Shown: positions 18,903-28,399, counted from the first letter of the stretch. The stretch: 64,000 bases of DNA from Clostridiales bacterium (GCA_012727435.1 JAAYHB010000021.1:342625-406624), one strand, 5' to 3'. Translations and numbers: made by a program. The notes: a model not told the origin generated them from the sequence alone.

Positions 18903-19838
18903 TTAGTCCCACGGGCGCTTGTTTTTCAGAATCTCGTAGAGCTCCACATAGTTTTGGTGCCTTGAGGGGGAAATCTTGCCCTCCCTAACCGCGGCAATAA
19001 TGGCGCAGCCCTCCTCTTTGGTGTGGCTGCATTTTGTGTAGCGGCAGCGGCCGAGCAGTTCCCCGAACTCGCGGAAGGTCAGAGGCAGGTCCTCTTTTGA
19101 GAAATAGTCGAAGCGCTCGAAGTCGAGCAGCGAAAATCCCGGCGTGTCGGCGATGAATCCGGACGGCCGGCCAGGTCGCAGCACAGGATACAGGGTTACC
19201 CGGCGGGTGGTGTGCCGCCCTCGCTGAATTTTTGCGCTGACATCAGAGGTTTCAAGCCCGAGCCCCGGGAAGAGCAGGTTCATCAGGGTAGATTTCCCCA
19301 CCCCCGACGCGCCGGCAAATGCGGCGCTGTGCCCGGGCAGGGCGCTGTCGATTATGCGGCGCAGGGCGTCAATCCCTTCCCCGGTGCGGCAGCTTGTGCG
19401 AAAAACATCATATCCGGCAAGCCGGTAAATCTGCTCAAGCTCAGACGCGCGGCCGGGGTCAAGCTCCGACTTGTTGATGATTATGACCGGTGTGATTGTG
19501 TTAAATTCGGCGATAGAGATAAGCTTGTCTGCCATGTTTGTATCCGGTTCGGGGCTGGCCGCCGCCAGGGTCACGAATATGTAGTCGATATTTGCGACCG
19601 GCGGGCGTATTAGCCTGTTCTTGCGCTCGAGTATCGAGGTTATCACGGCGCAGGTGGGGTCGTTCTCGCGCTCGAATCCCACCATGACAATATCCCCGAC
19701 AACCGGCGTTTCTTTTATGTACCTAAAAACACCCCGGGCGCGGCAGCCGAATTCCTGCCCCGCAGGTGTGGGAGTGTCGGTTATGACAGTATAAATGCCG
19801 CCTGTGCTGCAGGTTATCCTTCCTTTATATTCAACCAT
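18903..19838 (-). CDS. rsgA: Small ribosomal subunit biogenesis GTPase RsgA
   Basis: A 311-residue circularly permuted GTPase (YjeQ/YloQ/CpgA) that checks late 30S assembly. The N-terminal OB fold (MVEYKGRITCSTGGIYTV) is followed by the GTPase domain in the permuted order G4 (IIINKSELD), G1 (FAGASGVGKSTLMNLL), G3 (IADTPGF), and a C-terminal zinc domain with CRYTKCSHTKEEGCAI as the Cys/His ligands. Length typical. It follows the PASTA protein by 57 bases in the position of cpgA after prkC. Confidence 0.95.
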   Translation of the reverse strand: MVEYKGRITCSTGGIYTVITDTPTPAGQEFGCRARGVFRYIKETPVVGDIVMVGFERENDPTCAVITSILERKNRLIRPPVANIDYIFVTLAAASPEPDTNMADKLISIAEFNTITPVIIINKSELDPGRASELEQIYRLAGYDVFRTSCRTGEGIDALRRIIDSALPGHSAAFAGASGVGKSTLMNLLFPGLGLETSDVSAKIQRGRHTTRRVTLYPVLRPGRPSGFIADTPGFSLLDFERFDYFSKEDLPLTFREFGELLGRCRYTKCSHTKEEGCAIIAAVREGKISPSRHQNYVELYEILKNKRPWD

Positions 19839-19895
19839 ATCACCATCCCTTTGCTTGTGGGTATTTTGGGTTGTGAGGTGCAGGCGAAATGATTT

Positions 19896-20768
19896 CTATT
19901 CCCCGCCGAGGCTGACCGTGAGATATATTTTTGTCCCGGCCCGCACGCGGCTGCCGAAGGGCTCGCTCTGCGCAATCACGGTGCCCGCCGGCTTCGGCGA
20001 TTTGACATACTCGGTCTTGCCGACAAGCAGACCGACCGAGAGCAGTTTGGTTATCGCCGCGGTCTCGCCGAGGCCGGTCAGCGCCGGCACCACCACATAT
20101 TCAAGTTCCTGCCCGAGGCTGACATAGAGGGTGACGGTAGTGCCTTGCGGCAGGTCGGAGTATGCCGGCGGGGAGGTGGACATGACCGTGCCGGCAAGCG
20201 CGGTCACGCTGTACTGTTGTACAATACTGACATTAAAACCAAGCGACCGCAGTTCGAGCTCGGCCTCGGCGCAGTTGTCCCCGGTGAAATCGGGTAGGAT
20301 TATGGTCTCGGGTCCGCGGCTGAGCGTGAGTGTCAGCGCACAGCGCCGCTGGCCCTTTTTCACCATTCGGGCGGCGCCGGCCGGGGGATACTGTGATATT
20401 ATCGTCCCGACGGGACTTGAACTGTCGAATTTGTATTCTATGTTTACATCAAAAAGCTCGGAGTCGGCGATTCCGGCAGAGTAGACCGAGCCGCAGAAGT
20501 CGGGGACAGTCACCCGGACAAGCCCGCTGCGGTCGGGGAGGACTACGGTGGCGAAGGCTGTGATTCCGGCCAGCAGCGTGATAAATATTGAGGCCGCCGC
20601 GATGCCAAAAAGGATATTCATCGAGTTGTCGAGCGAGTTGCCTATCCGCCGGAAAAACACCGCGGCCGGGGTTATGTGGGTCACCCGACGCCGCTTATGC
20701 ACCACAGCCCTGTAGTAGTTATTCCTGACTTTTCCGCCGCCCCTTTGCGTACCGTTCATCCGGAGCAC
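19896..20768 (-). CDS. Membrane-anchored PASTA-domain protein at the prkC locus, no kinase domain
   Basis: A 290-residue protein with a basic cytoplasmic N terminus (1-45, rich in Arg), one membrane segment (about 51-74) and three extracellular PASTA repeats (about 85-155, 156-222, 223-290), each starting with a VP or LP and ending with a TLTLS/LYVSLG/LTVSLG strand. PASTA repeats bind peptidoglycan muropeptides or beta-lactams. In most Firmicutes this slot between rlmN and rsgA holds the phosphatase prpC and the Ser/Thr kinase prkC, whose extracellular half is a PASTA stalk; here no kinase motif exists and no prpC is present. It may be a kinase that lost its catalytic half or a distinct wall sensor. 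The gap toward rlmN is filled with repeats. Confidence 0.82.
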   Translation of the reverse strand: MLRMNGTQRGGGKVRNNYYRAVVHKRRRVTHITPAAVFFRRIGNSLDNSMNILFGIAAASIFITLLAGITAFATVVLPDRSGLVRVTVPDFCGSVYSAGIADSELFDVNIEYKFDSSSPVGTIISQYPPAGAARMVKKGQRRCALTLTLSRGPETIILPDFTGDNCAEAELELRSLGFNVSIVQQYSVTALAGTVMSTSPPAYSDLPQGTTVTLYVSLGQELEYVVVPALTGLGETAAITKLLSVGLLVGKTEYVKSPKPAGTVIAQSEPFGSRVRAGTKIYLTVSLGGE

Positions 20769-20914
20769 CTCCGACCAAAGTATGTAAGGGCGTCGGACGT
20801 CAGGTAACCTCTGAGTTTTTCGTTACCTTTTAGGACGGTAAACCTCGATTATAGTATTTCAAAAAAAAGAACAGCAAACTCATTACATATTTTTGTTTTA
20901 AGTTTTTGAGGAAT

Positions 20915-21047
20915 CTTAAGGAACTTTTTTCAAAAGTCCCTTAAGCGGGGTGTGGGGCGGAGCCCCGTGTGTAAAAAGTTTTTGGGGATTCTCAAGACCC
21001 TTTTTCAAAAAGGGTCTTGAGCAGGGGGACGGGGGCAGCGCCCCCGT
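20915..21047. repeat. Double copy of the intergenic palindromic repeat
   Basis: Two A/T-loop hairpins, 20915-20945 (one mismatch) and 20991-21021 (perfect 15-bp arms), each followed by a small G+C palindrome: 20954-20966 (GGGGC-gga-GCCCC) and 21029-21047 (ACGGGGGC-agc-GCCCCCGT). The last overlaps the first base of the rlmN stop codon on the minus strand. The gap is exactly where prpC-prkC would be expected. Confidence 0.75.
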
Positions 21048-22108
21048 TACTCCGCGCTCTCACGGCGAAGCTGGCCACAGGAAGCATTTATGTCGGCGCC
21101 GAGGCGCCGGCGCAGGGTGGCTCTTATTCCCCGGCGGTCGAGGACTGCTGCAAAAGCACGCGGGTCGGCGGCCCTGGCGTCGGGGCTTGCCAGCTCGCGG
21201 CCGTTCACTCTGTTCTGCGGGATGAGGTTGACATGTATCGGCATGGGCCCGTCCGCCCTCAGATGGGAGTTGAGCAGATCTGCGAGCCGGTTTGCGTCGG
21301 CGGGGCTGTCGTTCAGCCCCGGGATTAGGACATATTCAAAGGAAATCCGCCGGCCGGGGCCGGAGCGGTAGTATTCCCGGCAGGCGTCGAGCAGTTCGGC
21401 AATACTCCAGCGTCTGTTTACCGGCATAATTCTGGAGCGCTGTTTATCGTCGGCGGCGTGGAGCGAGACGGACAGGGTAATCGGCAGCCCCTCGCCGCGC
21501 AGCCTTCTGATTTTGTCAACCAGCCCGCAGGTCGAGAGCGAGATATGCCGGTATCCGATATTCAGCCCATATTCATGATTGACAAGATGCAGGAATTTTA
21601 TAACGTTATCGTAATTATCGAGCGGCTCGCCGATGCCCATTAGGACTATATTTGAAATCCGCTCGCCGGAATCAAGCCGCGCCGCTATGACCTGTCCTAA
21701 AATCTCGCCGGGGGTGAGGTTGCGCACCATGCCGCCGATGGTCGAGGCGCAGAAGGCACAGCCCATGCGGCAGCCCACCTGAGTTGAGACGCAGATGCTG
21801 TTTCCGTGTCTGTATATCATCAGCACGCTCTCAATGCAGTTGCCGTCGGCGAGCCCGAAGAGGTATTTTATCGTGCCGTCAAGCTTTGAGACCAGCTTTC
21901 TGCGCACCTCGGGCAGGTGGTATGACGCGGCGGCACGCAGCTTGGCTTTGGTGGCATTGCCGATGTTGGTAATTTCGTCGGGCGAGAGGCCGCGGTGCAG
22001 CCCCTCAAAGAGCTGGCGCGCGCGGTAGCCTGGCTCGCCGAGCGAGGCCATGAGCGAGACCAGCTCGTCGGGGAGCAGCGAGAGCAGCTCGGGTCGGGAA
22101 TTATCCAT
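21047..22108 (-). CDS. rlmN: Dual-specificity 23S rRNA/tRNA adenine-C2 methyltransferase RlmN
   Basis: A 353-residue radical SAM enzyme that methylates C2 of A2503 in 23S rRNA and A37 in tRNAs. The radical SAM cluster motif is CRMGCAFC in VGCRMGCAFCASTIGG, preceded by a small N-terminal RNA-binding domain (residues ~1-95). Further family blocks are VLMGIGEPLDNYDN, SLSTCGLVDKIRRL and the C-terminal ATLRRRLGADINASCGQL, whose Cys is the transient methyl carrier. It follows rsmB by five bases, as in the Bacillus cluster. Confidence 0.97.
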   Translation of the reverse strand: MDNSRPELLSLLPDELVSLMASLGEPGYRARQLFEGLHRGLSPDEITNIGNATKAKLRAAASYHLPEVRRKLVSKLDGTIKYLFGLADGNCIESVLMIYRHGNSICVSTQVGCRMGCAFCASTIGGMVRNLTPGEILGQVIAARLDSGERISNIVLMGIGEPLDNYDNVIKFLHLVNHEYGLNIGYRHISLSTCGLVDKIRRLRGEGLPITLSVSLHAADDKQRSRIMPVNRRWSIAELLDACREYYRSGPGRRISFEYVLIPGLNDSPADANRLADLLNSHLRADGPMPIHVNLIPQNRVNGRELASPDARAADPRAFAAVLDRRGIRATLRRRLGADINASCGQLRRESAE

Positions 22109-22113
22109 TTAAT

Positions 22114-23421
22114 TCAGTCCTTTTTCATGCAGGCTATAAAAAATCCGTCGGTGTGATGGATGTCGGGGTACAGTGTTATCATGCCGCCTGTCGACAGCCC
22201 GCCGGCAGTGAAGGGCGAGAGATGAAAGTCGGGGTGCCGGGCAAGGAAACGGCCGACAACCTCCTCGTTTTCCTCGGGCAGGATAGTGCAGGTCGAGTAT
22301 ACAAGCAGGCCGCCGGGCTTTAGGTATTTTGAGCAGTTGTCGAGTATCGCATACTGGACCTCGGGCAGGCCGGCGGCATCATCCGGGTTTTTGTAGCGGA
22401 TTTCAGGCTTTTTTGCCATCACGCCATAGCCCGAGCAGGGGACGTCGCAGAGCACGCGGTCGGCGGCGGCAAAAAGGGCCGGGTCAGGCCGGCTTGCGTC
22501 GCCCGGCGCTACTTCGATTATCTCAATTCCCAGCCACCCGGCACCCGAGCGGATGAGCGAGAGTTTGTTTTCGTGCAGGTCAAATGCAAGAATACGGCCA
22601 GAATTCTGCATTGTCAGCGCTATGCCGAAGCTCTTTGAACCGGGGGCGGCGCAGGCGTCGATTACGGTCATCCCCGGGCGGGCGTCAAGCGCGCGCACGC
22701 AGAGCTGCGACGCCTCGTCCTGCACGAAGAAAAGCCCCTCGTCAAAGCCGGGGAGGGTTGCCGGCGGGGCGGCGTCAAGGCAGATGCCGTCGGGCGAGAG
22801 GGGCGTGGGGGCGGCGGTTATGCCGGCTTCTGCAAAGCAGGTCAGCAGGTCCTCCCGTGTGGTTTTGAGTATATTGACCCGCAGGGTCAGCCCAGGCGTC
22901 CTATCAAAGGCAGAGAGCAGCGACTCGGTCCGCTCGAACCCGAAAATCTCGACAAGACGCCCGCACAACCCGACAGGGAAAGAGTATTTAATCGACAAGT
23001 ACTCCAAAGGCCGGCTGTCGCGCGGGGGCAGGGATATGCTGCCGCGCTCGCGCAGGAAGCGGCGGAGCAGCGCGTTGACAAAGCCGGACGCCCGGCGCGG
23101 GGCGAGCGCGACTGTTTCGCTCACCGCCGCATGAGCAGGTATGCGGTCGGTGAAAATAAGCTGATAGAGGCCGAGGCGCAGGAGAGTCCGCACGCCCGGC
23201 TCGATTTTTCCGGGCGGGATGGCCGAGAGCTTGTCTATATAATAATCGAGGGTTATCTGCTTTTCGATGACCCCCATGACGAGCAGGGTCAAAAGCCCCC
23301 GGTCTGCGGGGGTGAGGTTATTCTTTTTTATCGCCGCGTCAAGGGCAAGATTCGAGTAGCGCCCGGCCGAGCCTGAGAGCAGATCATAGGCTATGCGGCG
23401 GACATTCCGGGGCGCAGGCAT
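22114..23421 (-). CDS. rsmB: 16S rRNA (cytosine-967-C5)-methyltransferase
   Basis: A 435-residue RsmB/Sun protein with a NusB-like RNA-binding domain (about 1-135) and a Rossmann m5C methyltransferase. SAM-binding blocks TVIDACAAPGSKSFGIA and ILAFDLHENKLSLI are visible; the two catalytic cysteines lie in CDVPCSGYGVMAKKPEI and VYSTCTILPEENEEV. The gene is fused end to end with its neighbours: its ATG shares one base with the yugP stop (TAATG). Confidence 0.96.
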   Translation of the reverse strand: MPAPRNVRRIAYDLLSGSAGRYSNLALDAAIKKNNLTPADRGLLTLLVMGVIEKQITLDYYIDKLSAIPPGKIEPGVRTLLRLGLYQLIFTDRIPAHAAVSETVALAPRRASGFVNALLRRFLRERGSISLPPRDSRPLEYLSIKYSFPVGLCGRLVEIFGFERTESLLSAFDRTPGLTLRVNILKTTREDLLTCFAEAGITAAPTPLSPDGICLDAAPPATLPGFDEGLFFVQDEASQLCVRALDARPGMTVIDACAAPGSKSFGIALTMQNSGRILAFDLHENKLSLIRSGAGWLGIEIIEVAPGDASRPDPALFAAADRVLCDVPCSGYGVMAKKPEIRYKNPDDAAGLPEVQYAILDNCSKYLKPGGLLVYSTCTILPEENEEVVGRFLARHPDFHLSPFTAGGLSTGGMITLYPDIHHTDGFFIACMKKD

Positions 23422-24137
23422 TATCTGCGTCTGCCGCCGGTGGCGATGAGTATCAGGCGCAACAGGTTTAGCAGGGCGACGGCGAGCGCCGCGACATATG
23501 TCAGCGCGGCGGCGCGCAGCACCTTGCCCGAGGCCGAAAGCTCCTCGCGCCCGAGCATTCCCGAGCCTTCAAGCGCGGCAAGAGCCCGGCGGCTGGCGTT
23601 GAACTCGACCGGAAGGGTTATCACTTGGAACAGGACGGCCAGCGAGAAGAAGATAATACCGGTCATCATCAGGGTGTAGCCGAGGCTGCTCGCGGTGGTC
23701 GAATAGGCCGATATAATGAGCCCGATTAAAAACAGGGGCATGGCAGCCTGCGAGCCGAAGGAGGTTACCGGGATTATCGCGGTGCGCAGCTTTATGGGAG
23801 CATATCCGACGGCATACTGCACCGCGTGCCCGGCCTCGTGCGCAGCCACCCCGACGGCGCCGGCCGAGTAGTTGTCGTAGACCGACTCGGAGAGGCGGAT
23901 GACGCTTTGCCTCGGGTCGTAGTGGTCGGTCAGCCGGCCGGAGACCCGCTCGATTCTGACGTGTGTGAGGCCGTTCGCGTCAAGGATTCTGCGCGCGGCC
24001 TCGGCCCCCGACATGCCGGTGCGGAATTTGTTCATTTTGTTGAATGTCGTGCTCACATTTATCTGTGCCCAGATTGTAAAAATCAAGGCAGGTATAAGCA
24101 AAAGAAAGGTGTAGTCGAAATAGAAAAAGGGAGGCAT
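23421..24137 (-). CDS. YugP-family membrane zinc metallopeptidase
   Basis: A 238-residue membrane protein of the Zn_peptidase_2 (YugP, DUF232) family. An N-terminal membrane segment (about 5-25) is followed by the catalytic motif HEAGH in GVAAHEAGHAVQYAVGYAP, then two or three further membrane segments. The biological substrate is unknown. I start at ATG 24137, which has GAAAGGAAG upstream; the longer frame to 24293 is only the antisense of fmt. Placement between fmt and rsmB is common in Clostridia. Confidence 0.9.
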   Translation of the reverse strand: MPPFFYFDYTFLLLIPALIFTIWAQINVSTTFNKMNKFRTGMSGAEAARRILDANGLTHVRIERVSGRLTDHYDPRQSVIRLSESVYDNYSAGAVGVAAHEAGHAVQYAVGYAPIKLRTAIIPVTSFGSQAAMPLFLIGLIISAYSTTASSLGYTLMMTGIIFFSLAVLFQVITLPVEFNASRRALAALEGSGMLGREELSASGKVLRAAALTYVAALAVALLNLLRLILIATGGRRR

Positions 24138-24156
24138 AATAATCTTCCTTTCGTTT

Positions 24157-25095
24157 TTATGATAATTTATCCCCGACTGCAATTCTCCGCCCCCGGACGA
24201 AGTCCTCGGCGCACATGCAGCATTTGCACTTGGGCAGAACCCGCAGCAGCCGGACGGCGCCCGACCTGCAGGCGACGACAATGCCGCGCTCAAGCGATAT
24301 CACGGTTCCGGGGGAGCCGCAGCCCTCTTCGCAGAAATCATTTGCCACTTCGGCCTCGGGAACCTTGAGCACACAGCCGTCAGGCAGGCGGGTGAAGGCC
24401 AGCGGGGTCGGCGAGAGGGCGCGGATGTGGTTGTGCACGTCGCGCGCCGGCTTTGAAAAATCAATCAGGCAGTCGCATTTTTCGATTTTTGCGGCATATG
24501 TGGCCTTTGAGTGGTCCTGCTTTATGCGGGTGAGCCTGCCTTCTTTCAAGAGCCCGAGAGCCTCAAGCAGGGCCGCGGCGCCGGCTTCCCCGAGGCGGTC
24601 GTGCAGGGTCTCGAAGTTATCGCGCTCATGTATCGGTACCTCGCGTGCAAGCAGAATATCCCCGGTGTCAAGCCCGGCGTCCATCTGCATGATAGTCACC
24701 CCGGTCACGCTTTTGCCGTCGATGATCGCCCGTTGTATCGGCGCGGCGCCGCGGTACTCGGGGAGCAGCGAGGCGTGGACATTGATGCAGCCGAACTTCG
24801 GGTAGTCGAGCACGCTCCGGGGCAGGATTTTGCCGTATGCGGCGACGACTATCAGCTCGGGGTCAAGCTCTGCAAGCAGCCCCGAGAACTTTTCATCCTT
24901 CAGGGTCTCGGGCTGGTAGACCGGGATGCCATGTTCGGTCGCCCAGACTTTGACAGGCGGCGGGGTTAGCTTATATTTCCGTCCGACCGGCCGGTCGGGC
25001 TGGGTTACCACGCCGACTATATTTTCTCCCGACTCAAAGAGCGCCGAAAGCGGGAATATCGCAAAATCGGGTGTGCCCATAAACAGAATTTTCAT
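24157..25095 (-). CDS. fmt: Methionyl-tRNA formyltransferase
   Basis: A 312-residue enzyme that formylates initiator Met-tRNA using 10-formyltetrahydrofolate. It opens with the formyltransferase Rossmann domain (KILFMGTPDFAIFPL), keeps the catalytic Asn-His-Asp set (INVHASLLPEYRGAAPIQRAI and MQMDAGLDTGDIL), and has the C-terminal OB-like tRNA domain. Its start overlaps the def stop by four bases, so the formylation and deformylation enzymes are co-translated. Confidence 0.97.
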   Translation of the reverse strand: MKILFMGTPDFAIFPLSALFESGENIVGVVTQPDRPVGRKYKLTPPPVKVWATEHGIPVYQPETLKDEKFSGLLAELDPELIVVAAYGKILPRSVLDYPKFGCINVHASLLPEYRGAAPIQRAIIDGKSVTGVTIMQMDAGLDTGDILLAREVPIHERDNFETLHDRLGEAGAAALLEALGLLKEGRLTRIKQDHSKATYAAKIEKCDCLIDFSKPARDVHNHIRALSPTPLAFTRLPDGCVLKVPEAEVANDFCEEGCGSPGTVISLERGIVVACRSGAVRLLRVLPKCKCCMCAEDFVRGRRIAVGDKLS

Positions 25096-25562
25096 TCTTC
25101 CTCATCCCCGAGCATTTCTATCAGAATCCCCTCGTCGGTAAACAGCCGGCCGTCAAGGTGGTCGGTCTCGTGGCAGAGCGCGCGGGCGAGCAGGTCGGTG
25201 CCGGTGACCTCAAAAGGTTCGCCCCGCCGGTTGAGCGCTCTGACCGTGACGCTTGCCGGGCGGCGGGTAATGCCCCACTGCCCGGGGATTGACAGGCAGC
25301 CCTCGGGCGCCTTTTGCTCTCCCTCGGCGCGTATGATTTCGGGGTTTATCAGTTCAATCAGCCCGCTCTCGGGGGTTTCTATCACAACGACGCGCCGCAG
25401 CACCCCCACCTGCGGGGCGGCAAGCCCGCAGCCGTTGGCGTCGCGCATGGTCTCGACCATGTCGTCAAGCAAGGTCAGAATGCGAGGGGTTATTTCGGTG
25501 ACCGGGCGGCTTTTGCGGCGGAGCGTCGGGTCGCCTTCTTTGAGGATTTTCAGCTTGGCCAT
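25092..25562 (-). CDS. def: Peptide deformylase
   Basis: A 156-residue metalloenzyme that removes the formyl group from nascent proteins. The three family motifs are present: GCGLAAPQVGV, EGCLSIPG (Cys metal ligand) and HETDHLDG (HExxH, two His ligands and catalytic Glu). The motif reads HETDH rather than the commoner HEIDH. Overlaps fmt by four bases and follows priA by 75 bases. Confidence 0.97.
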   Translation of the reverse strand: MAKLKILKEGDPTLRRKSRPVTEITPRILTLLDDMVETMRDANGCGLAAPQVGVLRRVVVIETPESGLIELINPEIIRAEGEQKAPEGCLSIPGQWGITRRPASVTVRALNRRGEPFEVTGTDLLARALCHETDHLDGRLFTDEGILIEMLGDEEE

Positions 25563-25637
25563 TATTTAATATCTCCAGTGTTATGTTAAATATATTCGTA
25601 ATATCGGGTGTTTTCTGCCTTCTTCGCCGGTACAGCC

Positions 25638-28115
25638 TTACAGGCTCGACGGGTTGAAGTCGACCGTGAGGGTCGGGGTGTTCCTGCCGGATTTGCTTGC
25701 CTCGGAGAGCAGTTGCGAGAAGAGGGCGCGCGAGCGCCTGTTCAGCCGGCATTTTATGACCAGCCTCATCCGGTACTTCCCGTCGACTCGGTAGACCGGC
25801 GCCTCAAACGGCCCGAATACCACCGTCGGGACGTCCGAATACTCACCGCCGAGCAGTTCGCGGAGCCGCGTCGCCAGCAGCTTTGTGGCGGTGAGCAGCT
25901 CCTTCTCATTCGGGGAAGAGAGGGTCAGAAGGACAATATCGCAAAAGGGCGGGAAGACCAAAAGGCGCCTCAGGCGTATTTCGTTTTCAAAAAAGGACTC
26001 GTAGTCCTGCGCCACCGCCTGCTTTATCACGTCGTTTTCGGGGTTGTTGGTCTGGATTACGGCAAGCCCCTGAGAGTCCCGCCGCCCGGCGCGGCCTATC
26101 ACCTGGGTGAGCAGCACGAAGGTGCGCTCGTTGGCGCGGTAGTCGTCAAGATAGAGCGAGGCGTCGGCGAGCAGCACGCCCGAGAGCGCCACGTCGGGGA
26201 AGTCATGCCCCTTTGTCACCATCTGGGTGCCGAGCAGTATATCGGCCTTGTGCCGCCTGAACTCGCCGATCATTTTGTCGTATGCGAATTTGGCGGAGGT
26301 CGAATCTGAATCCATTCTCAGAACTCTGGCCTCCGGGAGCAGTTCGGCGAGGTCGCGCTCAATCCGCTGCGTGCCAAATCCCATTCGCATCAGGTGCGGC
26401 GAGCTACAGACAGGGCAGGTTTCGGGCTGCTTTTGCCGCTGCCCGCACCAGTGGCAGACCAGCTCGCCGTCGTCGTGGTTTACTCCCTTTATGTGATAAT
26501 TCATGGCGACGCTGCAGCGCGGGCACTTTATAGCCTCGCCGCAGCTTCTGCAGGACACGAAATTATTATACCCCCGCCGGTTGAGAAAGAGTATCGCCTG
26601 CTTGCCGGCGGCAATAGTTTTTTTGAGTTCTTCGGCAAGTATGCTGCCGAGCGGGTCGATATTCCCGGCCTCGGCCTCCCGGCGCATGTCGGCGATGATA
26701 ACCTTGGGCAGCGGGGTGCCGCTGTAGCGGTTGGTGAGTTTGAGCAGGGTGTACTTGCCCTCGATGCACTTCTGGTAGCTCTCGACAGACGGGGTTGCCG
26801 AGGAGAGCAGCATCAGCGCCTTGTTGTAGGCGCAGCGCCAGCGGGCGACGTCGCGCGCGTGGTATTTGGGGTCGGAGTCTGATTTGTAGGTGTGTTCCTG
26901 CTCCTCGTCGATTATTATCAGCCCGAGGTGCTTGACAGGCGCAAAGACCGCCGAGCGGGTGCCGATGACAAGGTCGGCCTCGCCGCGCTTTATCTTATTA
27001 TATGCGTCAAGCCTCTCGCCGGCCGACAGCCCCGAGTGGATGACCGCCACCCGGCTGCCGTAGCGCGAGCAGAAAATCCCAATCGACTGCGGGGTCAGGG
27101 CGATTTCGGGCAGCAGCAGGATTGCTGAGCGCCCCGAGGCAAGCACCTCGTCGATTATCTTTACCATGACACAGGTCTTGCCCGAGCCGGTAACCCCGTG
27201 CAGCAGGGCGGCCTTGGCCTCGCCCGAGCGCGAAAGGCTCACGAGCGTCTCATAGGCTGCCTGTTGTTCGGGGTTCAGTATGTAGTCGGTATCGATTTTG
27301 TCGGCGACGGCATATGGCTCTCGGTATGCCGCCTCCCGCCGGATTTCTATAATCCCCCGGTCGGCCAGCGTGCGTATCTGCTGCCGCGTGGCCCCGGTTC
27401 TCCCGATAAGTTCCTCAAAGGTCAGCCCTGGTGTTTTTAAGAGTTCGGACACCAGTTTGCGCTGCATTTCGCTGCGCAGAGGCGCTGCCCCGGGTTTTTT
27501 TGAAACCGCCTCGCCGGCTTCCTCCCGGGACATGGCAAGCGTGCAGTATTCGCGGAAGACCTCGCGTCCGCCCTCTTTTATGTCCACTCCGCGGGAGACG
27601 AGGCCGGCGTCAATCAGCCGCTTAATTGAGGCTCTCGCGCCCTCGCCGAATTTTGCAATCAGTGCCGCCTCGGTAACCTTCTTGCGCTCGAAAACCCAGC
27701 TGCACACGTCGGCGTCGCACTCCCTCGCCAGCGCCGGGGAGCTTTCGACCGGCATGTAATACTCAACAAGGCGGGACATCGCGGCAGCCGGTATCATCGA
27801 GCGCACCACATCCCCGACCTTCGAGAGGGTCTGCTCCTTTATAAACATACAGAGCCCGAGCAGCTCATCGTCAAGCGACATGCTGTCGGGGCAGAGCGAA
27901 TCAATCGGCTTTATTTTGCCGTCGGTGCCGGGGCGGTCGCAGAGGCTTGTCACCAACGCCAGATGCCGCCGGTTGCCGCGCCCGAAGGGCACGGTAACAA
28001 AAGCACCCCGGGTAATGCCGGGACGAAGCTGCGCGGGAATGTAATAGTCATACTCCCGGTCGATAGCATAGGGGATATCGGCGATAAGATATACCTTGGC
28101 GTATTCGCAATTCAT
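25638..28115 (-). CDS. priA: Primosomal protein N' (replication restart helicase PriA)
   Basis: An 825-residue superfamily 2 helicase that reloads the replisome at stalled forks. It has a 3'BD-like N-terminal domain (AKVYLIADIPYAIDREYDYYIP split by the family turn), a winged-helix region, then the helicase core with Walker A LLHGVTGSGKTCVMV and DEEQ box IIDEEQEHTYKSD. The inserted zinc domain has four CxxC pairs (CRSCGEAIKCPRCS and CHWCGQRQKQPETCPVC). The length is slightly above the ~730-800 usual. It follows rpoZ by 14 bases; coaBC, which often sits between them, is missing. Confidence 0.96.
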   Translation of the reverse strand: MNCEYAKVYLIADIPYAIDREYDYYIPAQLRPGITRGAFVTVPFGRGNRRHLALVTSLCDRPGTDGKIKPIDSLCPDSMSLDDELLGLCMFIKEQTLSKVGDVVRSMIPAAAMSRLVEYYMPVESSPALARECDADVCSWVFERKKVTEAALIAKFGEGARASIKRLIDAGLVSRGVDIKEGGREVFREYCTLAMSREEAGEAVSKKPGAAPLRSEMQRKLVSELLKTPGLTFEELIGRTGATRQQIRTLADRGIIEIRREAAYREPYAVADKIDTDYILNPEQQAAYETLVSLSRSGEAKAALLHGVTGSGKTCVMVKIIDEVLASGRSAILLLPEIALTPQSIGIFCSRYGSRVAVIHSGLSAGERLDAYNKIKRGEADLVIGTRSAVFAPVKHLGLIIIDEEQEHTYKSDSDPKYHARDVARWRCAYNKALMLLSSATPSVESYQKCIEGKYTLLKLTNRYSGTPLPKVIIADMRREAEAGNIDPLGSILAEELKKTIAAGKQAILFLNRRGYNNFVSCRSCGEAIKCPRCSVAMNYHIKGVNHDDGELVCHWCGQRQKQPETCPVCSSPHLMRMGFGTQRIERDLAELLPEARVLRMDSDSTSAKFAYDKMIGEFRRHKADILLGTQMVTKGHDFPDVALSGVLLADASLYLDDYRANERTFVLLTQVIGRAGRRDSQGLAVIQTNNPENDVIKQAVAQDYESFFENEIRLRRLLVFPPFCDIVLLTLSSPNEKELLTATKLLATRLRELLGGEYSDVPTVVFGPFEAPVYRVDGKYRMRLVIKCRLNRRSRALFSQLLSEASKSGRNTPTLTVDFNPSSL

Positions 28116-28129
28116 GATACTGCGCTCAT

Positions 28130-28399
28130 TTAGGCGGTGTCATCTCTGACAATGACATACTCGCCCTTAAAAATCCGGTTGATGGCAACTTTTATTGCCT
28201 TCTCATCCCGGTATTCCTTGTCGATCATCGACATGAGCGGCTTGTCTGTTTCCTTGTTCCCGGTCTGGGACTTCTCGGCCAGCTCGCGCTGCTTGACATA
28301 CTCGTCGGTGATAATCCTTGCGCATTTCGCGGTGGCCAGCGCCAGCTCATAGCGGTTGAATTTGCCTTGAGACAGCTCTTCAATGGTGGGATATAGCAT
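28130..28399 (-). CDS. rpoZ: DNA-directed RNA polymerase omega subunit
   Basis: An 89-residue omega subunit, which binds the beta' subunit and helps RNA polymerase assembly. Family signs: MLYPTIEELSQG start, KFNRYELALATAKCARIITDEY in the first helix pair, and DEKAIKVAINRIFKGEYVI near the end. It lies between remA and priA; gmk, usually between remA and rpoZ, is not here. Confidence 0.9.
   Translation of the reverse strand: MLYPTIEELSQGKFNRYELALATAKCARIITDEYVKQRELAEKSQTGNKETDKPLMSMIDKEYRDEKAIKVAINRIFKGEYVIVRDDTA

Noticed and set aside
25608..26309. Long plus-strand frame opposite priA
   Set aside because: Antisense shadow of priA without motif or ribosome-binding site.
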